This document shows positions 26,812 through 34,697 of a DNA stretch of 39,364 bases, in pieces (the stretch's first letter is position 1; every line of letters starts with the position of its first letter). The notes under the pieces are model-generated. The model was not told the origin of the DNA. It was given only the letters and a program-made list of their open reading frames with translations, and searched no databases. The DNA is from an uncultured Collinsella sp. (GTDB lineage Bacteria > Actinomycetota > Coriobacteriia > Coriobacteriales > Coriobacteriaceae). Where the stretch lies: the NCBI GenBank assembly GCA_902494565.1, contig CABUTN010000015.1, positions 1 through 39,364 of the forward strand, in the 5' to 3' direction. Both the position numbers and the translations under genes were made by a program.

Positions 26812-26849
26812 GTAAACTAGACGAGTTGCTTTTGGGCAACACCACACAT

Positions 26850-26921
26850 TGGGACGTAGTTCAACGGTAGAACTCCGGTTTTTGGTGCCGGCTGTTGGGG
26901 GTTCGAATCCCTCCGTCCCAG
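26850..26921 (+). tRNA. tRNA-Gln (anticodon UUG)
   Basis: The acceptor TGGGACG pairs with CGTCCCA, giving the U1-A72 pair typical of glutamine tRNAs. The anticodon arm is CCGGT/GCCGG around the loop TTTTGGT, reading TTG. The T arm contains GGTTCGAATCC. The 3' CCA is not encoded. Confidence 0.96.
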
Positions 26922-26934
26922 CCCTTAAGAACAC

Positions 26935-26966
26935 AGCGCTCCAGGCCCTTATGAACCTGGAGCGCT
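26935..26966 (+). terminator. Terminator after tRNA-Gln
   Basis: A perfect 11 bp stem (26935-26945 with 26956-26966) has a 10-nt loop followed by TTCTT. Confidence 0.8.
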
Positions 26967-26980
26967 TTCTTGTGGGCAAG

Positions 26981-26997
26981 CGGAGGAATTCGAACCC
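26981..26997 (-). repeat. Inverted partial copy of the tRNA-Gln 3' end
   Basis: On the minus strand this 17 bp stretch matches the T-arm segment of the tRNA (26899-26915) at 16 of 17 positions. The sequence beyond it does not fold as a complete tRNA. It may be a tRNA-derived remnant. Confidence 0.5.
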
Positions 26998-27123
26998 GCA
27001 AGGGTGCGGAGCTGAGGAAACGCGAAGGCGCCCCAAGCCCATTAGGACCAAGAGCGCCTAACATCAAGAAAATATCAGCCCAGTTCCGAAAAGCGAGCCG
27101 CATGCAACAACCAGGTAACCACA

Positions 27124-27260
27124 GGCCCCGGGAGAGCGGGGACACCGGCTTAGGTTTATCGCGAGTTCCGCACGAACAGGAGGCCACTTAATGTGGCCTC
27201 CGTCGTGAGCAGGACTGTAGAGCAGGAAACCTAAGCCGGTGTCCCCGCTCTCCCGGGGCC
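27124..27260 (+). repeat. Class A palindromic element, copy 2
   Basis: The arms at 27124-27157 and 27227-27260 are perfect 34 bp inverted repeats. They surround a 69-nt core (27158-27226) starting ATCGCGAGTTCCGCACG and ending CAGGACTGTAGAGCAGG. The inner stem is GGAGGCCAC/GTGGCCTCC with loop TTAAT, which covaries with the other copies. It begins 7 nt after the stop codon of the minus-strand TOPRIM gene. Confidence 0.92.
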
Positions 27261-27267
27261 GAACGCC

Positions 27268-29448
27268 CTAGTTGTTGAGCATGCGGTCGAAGCTTCCCGA
27301 GTCGCCATCCCGATAGTCTGCGGTCATCAGAATCTCCTGCGGAATGCGCCCGCCCTCGCGCAGCACGTTGCGGAACTGCACGCGCGTAACCATGGGCAGA
27401 TCCTTGATCGTCGCCGCCAGGTTCTGCGGTACACCCTGGTTGGCAGCCGCGGGCTCGCACGCGCCGCCGGCCTTCACGCGACGCTTGTGCTCGGCGAGCA
27501 TGGCGCGATACATACCGGCATGCAGGCGAATCTCAACGACATTGGCATTACGGGCCTGCTCGACAATGCGCGCACCCTCTCGATCGATGTCGCCCACATA
27601 GTAGACATAATTAAAGCGATAGCCGATCTCGGCCAGATAATCATCCAGTGCGTGCGAAACGCTCGCCTTGCAGCCGCCGCCAAAGATCACGCCACCCACC
27701 TTGGTGCCAAAAAGCTTGGCGTGCTTGCGGCCGCGCAGGAGCTTGACGATCTCGTCGTAGGTGTCCAGGTTCTCGACCATAATGAACGGCTTGTCGGCGC
27801 CCAGCGTAAAGAAGCCCGTAAAGTGCACGGGGCGATTGGGGGCGACCTTGATCGCCTGCATGCTGATGCCCTTTTCGGTCATGCGTCTGATCAGGCGCTC
27901 ACCGTGCTTGCCGTCAAAAGCCTTCTCGTCGTTAAAGATCTGGTAGGCACGCTGGCGGCGCGAGGCAACCGGCGTATCGGCACCTCGGTTCTGCTCGATC
28001 CAAGCCTGGATGATTGCGATTTCCTCGGCAATCTTGCGGTTGGACATCTCGTTGTGCTGAGTGCGCTGCGGAGCCTTTTTGCCGTCCTTGCCCTCGACCT
28101 TTACGATCTGTGTCTGCTGCTCCTTGATCTTAGAGAGCGCCGTAGGCGTAGGGACAACTTTGAGCAGCTGCCTGCCTAAAACGCGGGCAAGGGCAAACGC
28201 CGAGACCTCGCCGTGGACTGCCGACTTGGGCTGCTGGGCAGCAGTATCTGCTGCGGTAGACTCCGGCTTCTTCTGAGACTTGCGCTTAGAATCGCCTTGG
28301 GAATTGCGCTCGCGCTTCGGCATAGGCGCCTGCTTCTGCGGACGATTGGACTTGCTCTCCTTCGCCGGCTGGCGCTTAGGCTGCCCCGAAGAAACCTCGA
28401 CCTTCGCATCTTCGTCCTGCGGCGTGGTCTTCTCGGCTGCAGTCTCGGCATGGGAACTGCGGCCCCCACGATGGCGACGGCGGCGAGGCTTGCTCGACGC
28501 GCCCTGCTCCGCCTGCTCATCAGTAGGCTGCTGGCCCTTGGCCTCGGCATCGACCTCAAGCTGCGGCTCAACAGGCTTCTGTTCGCGAGCCGCCGGCTCA
28601 ACGGCCTTCTCGTCCTTCTCGTCCTGAGTGGTCGAAGCCGGTTCGCTCTTCTCCTGACGCCTTACGGGATACGCGCGCCCCGCAAAACCACGTCCGGGAC
28701 GGCATGAACCCGGAGCCTTCTTGGCCGGTTCATCGGACGCGTCAGCAGCCTCGGCGGAATCCTGGATCTCGCATGCAATACCTCGCTGCTCGGCCTTAAA
28801 ATGGGCACCGCGGCGACGCTTGGGCTCCTGGATCCCAGCATGCTCTTGAGTGCGAGTCGGCTCCTGCATCCCAACGGGCTTTTCCTCGACGGCCTCAGCA
28901 TCCGTCTCACCCTTTTGAGCAACGGCGCGACGGAAGCGCTCCTGCTGGGCGCGGCGCTGCGCATCGCGCTTGCCGCCCCCGCCAAAACCGCCGCGTCCTG
29001 CCTTGGCCGTAAAGGCACGCACGACGTTCTCATCGAGCAACTCATCGGTATCGACATGCTCACGCGGAGCAGCTTCTTCCACAGCAGGCACGTCAGCGGA
29101 ATCCTCGACGACAAAATCCTCGACGGACTCGGCAGGCTGCTCCTGGGCATCGCGGATCTCGGCATTGATGGTATAGAACGCCGGGCGCCCGTTAATGCCG
29201 CTACCCTCGATCTTGGTCACAATATTTGCCGCGATAAGCTCATCGCGCATTGCCTTGGTGTCACATTCCTTATCGACGGAGCGAAAAATTTGCGCCAGCG
29301 CACTCGACTTAATCTTGAGCGCCTTGCGGCAAAGCAGGTCGTAGGCAACCAGCTTGGCACGCTCGGCAGAAAGCGACGTCTGGCTGCTCAGACGCTCAGC
29401 CAGGGCATCGACATTATTTTGGTTATCGGAATATACCGTCTTGGCCAC
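27268..29448 (-). CDS. Large protein with disordered linker and JetD-like (DUF2220) TOPRIM domain
   Basis: I chose the GTG at 29448 (VAKTVYSDNQNN), preceded by AAAGGGG; an upstream ATG would add 27 atypical residues. The 726 residues show an N-terminal helical/winged-helix-like part (~1-100) and a long charged low-complexity linker (~105-440) with basic clusters such as KPRRRRHRGGRSS. The C-terminal domain resembles the nuclease subunit JetD of Wadjet and Spo11/TopoVI-A TOPRIM folds. It has a JetD-style YQIFNDEKAFDG segment, then Glu559 in MVENLDTYDE and Asp620/Asp622 in YVGDIDREGARI, the expected metal-binding triad. No JetA, JetB or JetC genes are nearby. Basic linker and TOPRIM suggest nucleic-acid processing; the role is unknown. 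Confidence 0.75.
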   Translation of the reverse strand: MAKTVYSDNQNNVDALAERLSSQTSLSAERAKLVAYDLLCRKALKIKSSALAQIFRSVDKECDTKAMRDELIAANIVTKIEGSGINGRPAFYTINAEIRDAQEQPAESVEDFVVEDSADVPAVEEAAPREHVDTDELLDENVVRAFTAKAGRGGFGGGGKRDAQRRAQQERFRRAVAQKGETDAEAVEEKPVGMQEPTRTQEHAGIQEPKRRRGAHFKAEQRGIACEIQDSAEAADASDEPAKKAPGSCRPGRGFAGRAYPVRRQEKSEPASTTQDEKDEKAVEPAAREQKPVEPQLEVDAEAKGQQPTDEQAEQGASSKPRRRRHRGGRSSHAETAAEKTTPQDEDAKVEVSSGQPKRQPAKESKSNRPQKQAPMPKRERNSQGDSKRKSQKKPESTAADTAAQQPKSAVHGEVSAFALARVLGRQLLKVVPTPTALSKIKEQQTQIVKVEGKDGKKAPQRTQHNEMSNRKIAEEIAIIQAWIEQNRGADTPVASRRQRAYQIFNDEKAFDGKHGERLIRRMTEKGISMQAIKVAPNRPVHFTGFFTLGADKPFIMVENLDTYDEIVKLLRGRKHAKLFGTKVGGVIFGGGCKASVSHALDDYLAEIGYRFNYVYYVGDIDREGARIVEQARNANVVEIRLHAGMYRAMLAEHKRRVKAGGACEPAAANQGVPQNLAATIKDLPMVTRVQFRNVLREGGRIPQEILMTADYRDGDSGSFDRMLNN

Positions 29449-29632
29449 GGGGCCCCTTTCATATGCACACATATACGTCCATATGGTACAACGCGCGCCC
29501 TTATCCATGCAAAACATCTGCGAGAACACTCGAGCGTCACCCGCTTTTGCATGAAAAAAAGACCGAGCCCGCGAAGTCGCGGACCCGGTCTTTCCGAGTC
29601 ATATAGATGTGACGTTCAACGCGTCAGGTCGA

Positions 29633-31522
29633 CTAAGCCTTGGCGGCCTCGGCGTCGACGGGAGCCTCGGCAGCAGCAGTGCGGCCATACTCGGCCTTGC
29701 CCATCTCGGACCACTCGGGATCCTCGTCAGGCATGGAACCGGCCTCCTTGCCGAAGAACTCCTTGAGGCAGTTAACGGCAACGATGAGGCCCAGGACCAT
29801 CAGCAGAACGGCAAAGACGAGCTGCAGGCCCTTGGTGGCGGCAACGGAGACGGCGGCCGTGGTGGCGGTAGCCGGGATGGTACCGAAGAAGCCGTAAGCC
29901 TGGACGGCGGTCATGCAGCCCATGGCGCTCTGCACCAGCGAGGTGAAGGTGCAGCAGAGCAGGAAGACGACGGGCACGTAGAGCATCCAACCCTTGCGGC
30001 CGGTGCACTTGCAGAACACGGCGAGGGTGATCATGGTCATGCCGCCGAGCAGCTGGTTGGAAGCACCAAAGAGCGGCCAGATGTTGGCATAGCCACCAAA
30101 AGCGAGGGCGAGACCGGGAAGCAGGGTAACGACCGTGGCGAACCAGGGGTTGCCGAGAACCTTCATGTAGCCGGCCTTGGACTCGATGGCCAGGGCATCG
30201 TTGGTCTGGGCAAAGAACTCGGAGAACGAAGTGCGGGCGATGCGGGCGACGGCGTCGAGCGAGGTCAGGGCCAGAGCGGAGACGTTCATGGTCATAAAGA
30301 CGGTAGCGAGCGTGCCGTCAACACCGAAGGCCTGCATACCGCGGGAGATGCCAGCGGCGAAGATCTGGAACGGGGTGGAAGCGACACCGGCGTTGAGGGC
30401 GCCGGTACCGGCGGTGTTCATGTCGGAGAACATGATGCCGGCGACGATGATGGCAAGGATGCCGACGAAGGACTCGACGATCATGGCGCCGTAACCGACC
30501 TTGACGGCGTCCTGCTCCTTCTCGACCTGCTTAGAAGAGGTGCCGGAAGAAACGAGGCTGTGGAAACCGGAGAGAGCACCGCAAGCGACGGAGACGAACA
30601 GGACCGGGAACATCATGCCGGAGGCAGTGGAGAAGCCGGTGAAGACCGGAGCGGTGATAGTGGCCTGACCGTTGACGCCCAGGACGACGATGCCGAGGAC
30701 AGCGCAGACGATCATGACGATCATCATGATGGAAGTGAGGTAGTCACGCGGGGTCTTGAGCATCTGGATGGGCATAGCGCCAGCGAAGACCAGGTAGACC
30801 ATGACGACGGCGAACCACTGGAACTTATCCAGGTAGACCGGGAACTGCATACCGACGGCGAACATGAGAACCATGAGGACCACGCCGGTGACGAACTCGG
30901 CAGCGCCGGTGAGGTTGAACTTCTTCTGGGCCCAACCAAAGGCGATAGCGACGAAGGTGAACAGGATGGAGATGGTACCAGCGCAGCCGGCGGCATAGGA
31001 CTTGGTGAAGTCGATGGCACCGGTAGCAGCACCAGAAGCGTCAACGGCCGGGGTGAACATGAACGTCTTGCAGACCATGTCGGTGAAGGCGGCGATGACG
31101 ATGATGCAGAACAGCCAGCAGAACAGCAGGAACAGGCGACGGCCGGTCTTGCCGATGTACTTCTCGATGAGCTGAGCGAGCGACTTGCCGTTGTTCTTCA
31201 TCGAAGCGTACAGGGCACCAAAGTCGTGGACGGCGCCAAAGAAGATGCCGCCGACGAGGACCCAGAGCACGACGGGCAGCCAGCCAAAGGCCATGGCGAC
31301 GATCGTACCCGTAACAGGGCCAGCACCGCAGATTGAGCTGAACTGGTGCGAGAACGCGGTGAAGGCGGAGACGGGCGAGAAGCTCTTGCCGTCCTTCATG
31401 CGCTTGGCCGGCGTGAGGGCCTCTTTGTCAACGCCCCATTTGTTGGCCAGCCATCGGCCATAGCCCAGATAGCCGCAGGCGAGCACCGCCGCGGCCACAA
31501 CCATGAGCAAAACTCCGTTCAT
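29633..31522 (-). CDS. cstA: Carbon-starvation protein CstA-type transporter
   Basis: This 629-residue protein spans the membrane many times (about 16 predicted hydrophobic segments) and belongs to the CstA/BtsT family, which imports pyruvate and has been linked to peptide uptake. Landmarks are FSPVSAFTAFSHQFSSICGAGPVTG near residue 48, HDFGALYASMKNNGKSLA, and GFHSLVSSGTSSKQ. The C-terminal tail is cytoplasmic and acidic. The start ATG has GAGGAGG upstream. The long leader carries a leader-peptide ORF and terminator-like hairpin, so expression is probably attenuated according to amino-acid supply. Confidence 0.95.
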   Translation of the reverse strand: MNGVLLMVVAAAVLACGYLGYGRWLANKWGVDKEALTPAKRMKDGKSFSPVSAFTAFSHQFSSICGAGPVTGTIVAMAFGWLPVVLWVLVGGIFFGAVHDFGALYASMKNNGKSLAQLIEKYIGKTGRRLFLLFCWLFCIIVIAAFTDMVCKTFMFTPAVDASGAATGAIDFTKSYAAGCAGTISILFTFVAIAFGWAQKKFNLTGAAEFVTGVVLMVLMFAVGMQFPVYLDKFQWFAVVMVYLVFAGAMPIQMLKTPRDYLTSIMMIVMIVCAVLGIVVLGVNGQATITAPVFTGFSTASGMMFPVLFVSVACGALSGFHSLVSSGTSSKQVEKEQDAVKVGYGAMIVESFVGILAIIVAGIMFSDMNTAGTGALNAGVASTPFQIFAAGISRGMQAFGVDGTLATVFMTMNVSALALTSLDAVARIARTSFSEFFAQTNDALAIESKAGYMKVLGNPWFATVVTLLPGLALAFGGYANIWPLFGASNQLLGGMTMITLAVFCKCTGRKGWMLYVPVVFLLCCTFTSLVQSAMGCMTAVQAYGFFGTIPATATTAAVSVAATKGLQLVFAVLLMVLGLIVAVNCLKEFFGKEAGSMPDEDPEWSEMGKAEYGRTAAAEAPVDAEAAKA

Positions 31523-31558
31523 TACATTTCCTCCTCTAAAATGAACTTCCTAGACATA

Positions 31559-31600
31559 AAAGATGAGGGCCGTCGGTTGCGCTCGACGGCCCTCATCTTT
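31559..31600 (-). terminator. Attenuator-like hairpin in the cstA leader
   Basis: A perfect 17 bp stem (31559-31575 with 31584-31600) has an 8-nt loop and ends in TTTT on the minus strand, 36 bp ahead of the cstA start codon. The stem base (GATAA) can instead pair upstream: GCTGATAA (31606-31599) is complementary to TTATCAGC (31670-31663) in the leader ORF. Confidence 0.7.
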
Positions 31601-31647
31601 ATCAGCCGCCCGTTATCGTACGGGCTAGCTGTATGTGCTAACCCGCA

Positions 31648-31716
31648 TCAGATAATTACTACGCTGATAATGTTTAGCTGATGCGTGAACATGTCTAAGA
31701 AATCCTCTTCAATCAT
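31648..31716 (-). CDS. Putative 22-residue leader peptide ahead of cstA
   Basis: The ATG at 31716 opens a 22-codon ORF ending ISVVII-stop, so six of the last seven codons specify Ile or Val. It lies between the promoter and the terminator-like hairpin. Its codons overlap both strands of alternative helices: CGCATCAG/CTGATGCG (31685-31678, 31651-31644) and the TTATCAGC segment. That is the layout of branched-chain amino-acid attenuators. The ribosome-binding site is weak. Confidence 0.45.
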   Translation of the reverse strand: MIEEDFLDMFTHQLNIISVVII

Positions 31717-31763
31717 GATGCGAACAATCCGTGCGTGTTCACATCCCCCAGTGGTTGAAAAGG

Positions 31764-31792
31764 AGTATGAAACTTTAGTTGCCTAAAGTCAA
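31764..31792 (-). promoter_or_regulatory. cstA promoter with overlapping palindrome
   Basis: TTGACT (31792-31787), a 17 bp spacer and CATACT (31769-31764) form a good sigma-A promoter. The spacer region contains ACTTTAG-GCAA-CTAAAGT (31789-31772), similar to DtxR/MntR-type metal-regulator boxes though not identical. A transcript starting near 31757 would have a leader of about 235 nt. Confidence 0.6.
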
Positions 31793-31889
31793 CGCAAATT
31801 TGTAATGAATTTTCAACTTTTTTGGATTTCTCGGTATAAAACGCCACTGACCTCGGACTTTACCCCACGACAGTTTTTGCATGAGAGAT

Positions 31890-32025
31890 GCCCCTCGGGA
31901 GCGGGCGGGCGTATACAAGGTTTCCTGCTCTACAGTCCTGCTCGCACGGAGAGCACATTAAGTGCTCTCCGGCTCGTGCGGAACTCGCGATAAACCTTGT
32001 ATACGCCCGCCCGCTCCCGAGGGGC
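31890..32025 (-). repeat. Class A palindromic element, copy 3 (inverted)
   Basis: The arms at 31890-31923 and 31992-32025 are perfect 34 bp inverted repeats around a 68-nt core on the minus strand. On that strand the core begins ATCGCGAGTTCCGCACG and ends CAGGACTGTAGAGCAGG. Its inner stem is GGAGAGCAC/GTGCTCTCC with loop TTAAT, a compensatory variant of the other copies. It lies 140 bp from copy 4 in opposite orientation. Confidence 0.92.
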
Positions 32026-32165
32026 TCCCATCCCAAATGCGGAGCAAAGCTCCGCACACCATCTTTTTCTTTCAGCTAAAGCACGCCGAAAATTCGACGC
32101 AGCTGGCTAACCTTGCCGGACGTTGTCGACGCCAAACCAGCCCAGAAGCTATATCGATACAGAAA
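32026..32165. other. Spacer between two class A elements, with a small hairpin
   Basis: No gene is visible. TGCGGAGC-AAA-GCTCCGCA (32038-32056) forms an 8 bp hairpin followed on the plus strand by CTTTTTCTTT, so it could act as a rightward terminator. Confidence 0.45.
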
Positions 32166-32300
32166 GGTCCCCGGACGGAGGGGCCGGATATAAGGTTTAT
32201 CGCGAGTTCCGCACGCAAAGAAGGCCACTTAATGTGGCCTTCGTCTTGCGCAGGACTGTAGAGCAGGAAACCTTATATCCGGCCCCTCCGTCCGGGGACC
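32166..32300 (+). repeat. Class A palindromic element, copy 4
   Basis: The arms at 32166-32198 and 32268-32300 are perfect 33 bp inverted repeats. The 69-nt core (32199-32267) is nearly identical to that of copy 1, though the outer arms are unrelated. It begins 12 nt after the stop codon of the tsaB-rimI-tsaD gene and may end that long operon. Confidence 0.92.
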
Positions 32301-32312
32301 GCGCCGTACCAG

Positions 32313-34697
32313 CTACAGCGTCATGTTTGGATCGGCGTCGACGTCGAACGGCGAGATTTCACCTCGGTCGAATTTACGGCGAGCGACCTCCGCAATCATG
32401 GCTGCGTTATCGGTACAGGCAGACAAGGGCGGCACCGTTACGCGAATCCCCTGACGTCCAAGCTTCTTGATCATCATCTCGCGCAGATGCGGGTTGGCCG
32501 AGACGCCGCCACCGATGCAGTATTCCTTGCATCCGGTAGCGTGCAGTGCGTTTTTGGCCTTCTTGTACTGCACGTCAAAGACAGCTGCCTCAAACGAAGC
32601 CGCCAGATCGGGCAGGTGAATCGTGCGCCCGGCCTTGGTCTCCTGTTCAATGTAGAGCGTCACAGCGGTTTTAAGGCCCGAAAGCGAGAAGCGATAGTCT
32701 CCTCTGCTGTTAAGCGCACGGGGGAAATCGATCGCCTTGGGGTTGCCCGTCTCGGCCAGCTTGGAAATGATGGGGCCACCGGGATAGCCCAGACCCAATG
32801 CCTTGGCTACCTTGTCGAAGGCCTCGCCCACAGCGTCGTCGAGCGTCTCACCGAGCACCTCGTAGTCGCCCCACGCCTTCACGTGCACGAGCATGGTGTG
32901 CCCACCCGAGACAAGCGTGAAGATAAACGGCGGTTTGAGGTCGGGTTGCGCCAGCAGGTTGGCAAACAGGTGCCCCTCCAGATGGTTGACGCACACGAGC
33001 GGCTTGCCGGCAGCGTAGGCAAAGCCCTTGGCGAAGGCGACGCCAACCACGAGCGCGCCCACCAGGCCCGGGCCCTGTGTCACGCCCACGGCGGCAAGCT
33101 CGCTGGGGGCAATGGCTCCATCCTCAAGACCAAGCGATGCTGCGGCATCCTCGAGCGCCGCATCCACGACACTCACAATCACCTCGACGTGTTTGCGCGA
33201 GGCGATCTCGGGCACCACGCCGCCAAAGCGGGCGTGAAAATCAATCTGCGTTGACACCTGGTTGGCCAGCATATTGCCATCCGCATCGATAATCGCCACG
33301 GCCGTCTCGTCGCAGGAGCTCTCGATAGCGAGCACTAGGCGGCGGCGCTCAATTTCGGCACGCTCCCCCTCGGAGCGCCCAGGCGCAGGCAGCGGCCACA
33401 CGCGCTGCTCTGCCGCCGTCGGCTCGGGCGAAGCATTGTCGACCGGAAGTACCAGGGGCAGCGGGGCCGTCATGACGATGGCGTCCTTGCCGGCACCATA
33501 GTAGCCGCGGCGACGGCCAGCCTCGGTAAAGCCCAGAGCGTTATAGAGCGCAATCGCTCCCTCGTTGCCGTCCTCGACCTCGAGCGAAGCCGTGGTGCAG
33601 CCGAGCATCTGGGCATCATAGCTCACATGCGACAGCAGCTTGCGGGCAATGCCCTCACGGCGATGTGCCGGGTCGACGGCGACATCCAGAATCTGCACAT
33701 CACCGTCCACGACCATACCGCCGGCAAGGCCCAGTAGCTTGCCGTCGTCGTGTGCCACCCACCAACTACGCGGCGCAGCGACGTCCTCGCCCAGTTCGGA
33801 CAGGAACATGCCCGGCGTCCACGCCTCGTGTCCGGCACCTTCAAAGCAGGCAGCCTCTAGCGCGCTCGCGCCCTCGGCATCCGCCGCGCCCATGGGACGG
33901 AACTGCAGATGACGACCGGCGAGCTCATCGGCAACGCCCGTAATTTCGCTCTGCGCACTCTCGGCAAGACCAAGACGCTTGCGCTCGTTTTCCTCGGCAT
34001 CCGAAAGGCGCGTGTAAATCGGCAGGACGCGAGCCGGATCGCCGTCACCCGCAGCGTGCGCGAGCAGCAAGCCCTCGCCCGAAGGCCACCACAGGTCGCG
34101 CTCCACGCAGCGGGCGGTCTCGTCCTCACCCAGCAGCTTGCCATAGCGCACGAGACCGTCACCGGTCAGCTGAACCTGGTCCCAGTCCGCTGCTCGGCGC
34201 CACTCATCGAGCGCCACGGCGGCCTTGACCACGTGTTCGCGCTCAAATTGACGCTCGGGACCCTCATCGCCCAGCATATATAGTGCCGGATATACCTCAC
34301 CGCGCATGGCATCGGCCAAGATACCAAGCTTGCCGCGCACGCCAGCCTTCCACGCCGTCCAAGCGCAAGCGTCGAGCGTCGACACGCCCAGCAGCGGAAC
34401 ATTGGCACCGCGCGCGAGGCCCTTGGCAGTGGAGATGCCGATGCGCACACCCGTAAACGACCCCGGGCCGCGGCCGACCACGTAGCAACCAACATCGCTG
34501 CGATCCAGACCGACTTGAGCCAGCACGCCATCAACGGTATTCACGAGCTCAACGTTGGCGTGACGGCGACACATGTGGTCGCCACTCACGAGCTTCGTCT
34601 CGCCCGTCTGCCCATCAATCCAGCTTGCCGCGCAGGCAAGCATGTCGGTCGAGGTATCGAGCGCCACCACCAGCGCGTTGTCGTTATGCAAGCTCAT
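32313..34697 (-). CDS. tsaD: TsaB-RimI-TsaD fusion protein for tRNA t6A synthesis
   Basis: The ATG at 34697 (MSLHNDNALVVALDTSTD) overlaps the end of tsaE by 14 bp, giving 794 residues. Three normally separate proteins are joined. TsaB (~5-235) has GRGPGSFTGVRIG at 75-87. A RimI-like GNAT acetyltransferase (~260-408) has VDPAHRREGIARKLL, with EVEDGNEGAIALYNALGF. TsaD (~453-794) has AIESSCDETAVAI, the metal-binding NHLEGH with His572/His576, SGGHTML and GGVSANPHLR. TsaB and TsaD transfer the threonylcarbamoyl group to A37 of ANN-decoding tRNAs; RimI acetylates protein N-termini. The fusion enforces 1:1 stoichiometry. Its partner tsaE is directly upstream; the AMP-synthesising TsaC is not in the window. 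Confidence 0.95.
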   Translation of the reverse strand: MSLHNDNALVVALDTSTDMLACAASWIDGQTGETKLVSGDHMCRRHANVELVNTVDGVLAQVGLDRSDVGCYVVGRGPGSFTGVRIGISTAKGLARGANVPLLGVSTLDACAWTAWKAGVRGKLGILADAMRGEVYPALYMLGDEGPERQFEREHVVKAAVALDEWRRAADWDQVQLTGDGLVRYGKLLGEDETARCVERDLWWPSGEGLLLAHAAGDGDPARVLPIYTRLSDAEENERKRLGLAESAQSEITGVADELAGRHLQFRPMGAADAEGASALEAACFEGAGHEAWTPGMFLSELGEDVAAPRSWWVAHDDGKLLGLAGGMVVDGDVQILDVAVDPAHRREGIARKLLSHVSYDAQMLGCTTASLEVEDGNEGAIALYNALGFTEAGRRRGYYGAGKDAIVMTAPLPLVLPVDNASPEPTAAEQRVWPLPAPGRSEGERAEIERRRLVLAIESSCDETAVAIIDADGNMLANQVSTQIDFHARFGGVVPEIASRKHVEVIVSVVDAALEDAAASLGLEDGAIAPSELAAVGVTQGPGLVGALVVGVAFAKGFAYAAGKPLVCVNHLEGHLFANLLAQPDLKPPFIFTLVSGGHTMLVHVKAWGDYEVLGETLDDAVGEAFDKVAKALGLGYPGGPIISKLAETGNPKAIDFPRALNSRGDYRFSLSGLKTAVTLYIEQETKAGRTIHLPDLAASFEAAVFDVQYKKAKNALHATGCKEYCIGGGVSANPHLREMMIKKLGRQGIRVTVPPLSACTDNAAMIAEVARRKFDRGEISPFDVDADPNMTL

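Noticed and set aside
26970..27060. Second tRNA (Ser/Leu-like) on the minus strand
   Set aside because: Only a T-arm-like stretch is present. The acceptor and T stems do not pair properly and no anticodon arm is convincing.
27268..29448. A complete Wadjet plasmid-defence locus
   Set aside because: Only a JetD-like C-terminal domain is present. The neighbours are a tRNA gene and cstA, with no JetA, JetB or JetC.
31805..32470. Small ORFs across the class A elements (31805-31993, 31888-32079, 31962-32261, 32123-32470)
   Set aside because: They run through inverted-repeat arms, recur only because the repeat recurs, and have no ribosome-binding sites.
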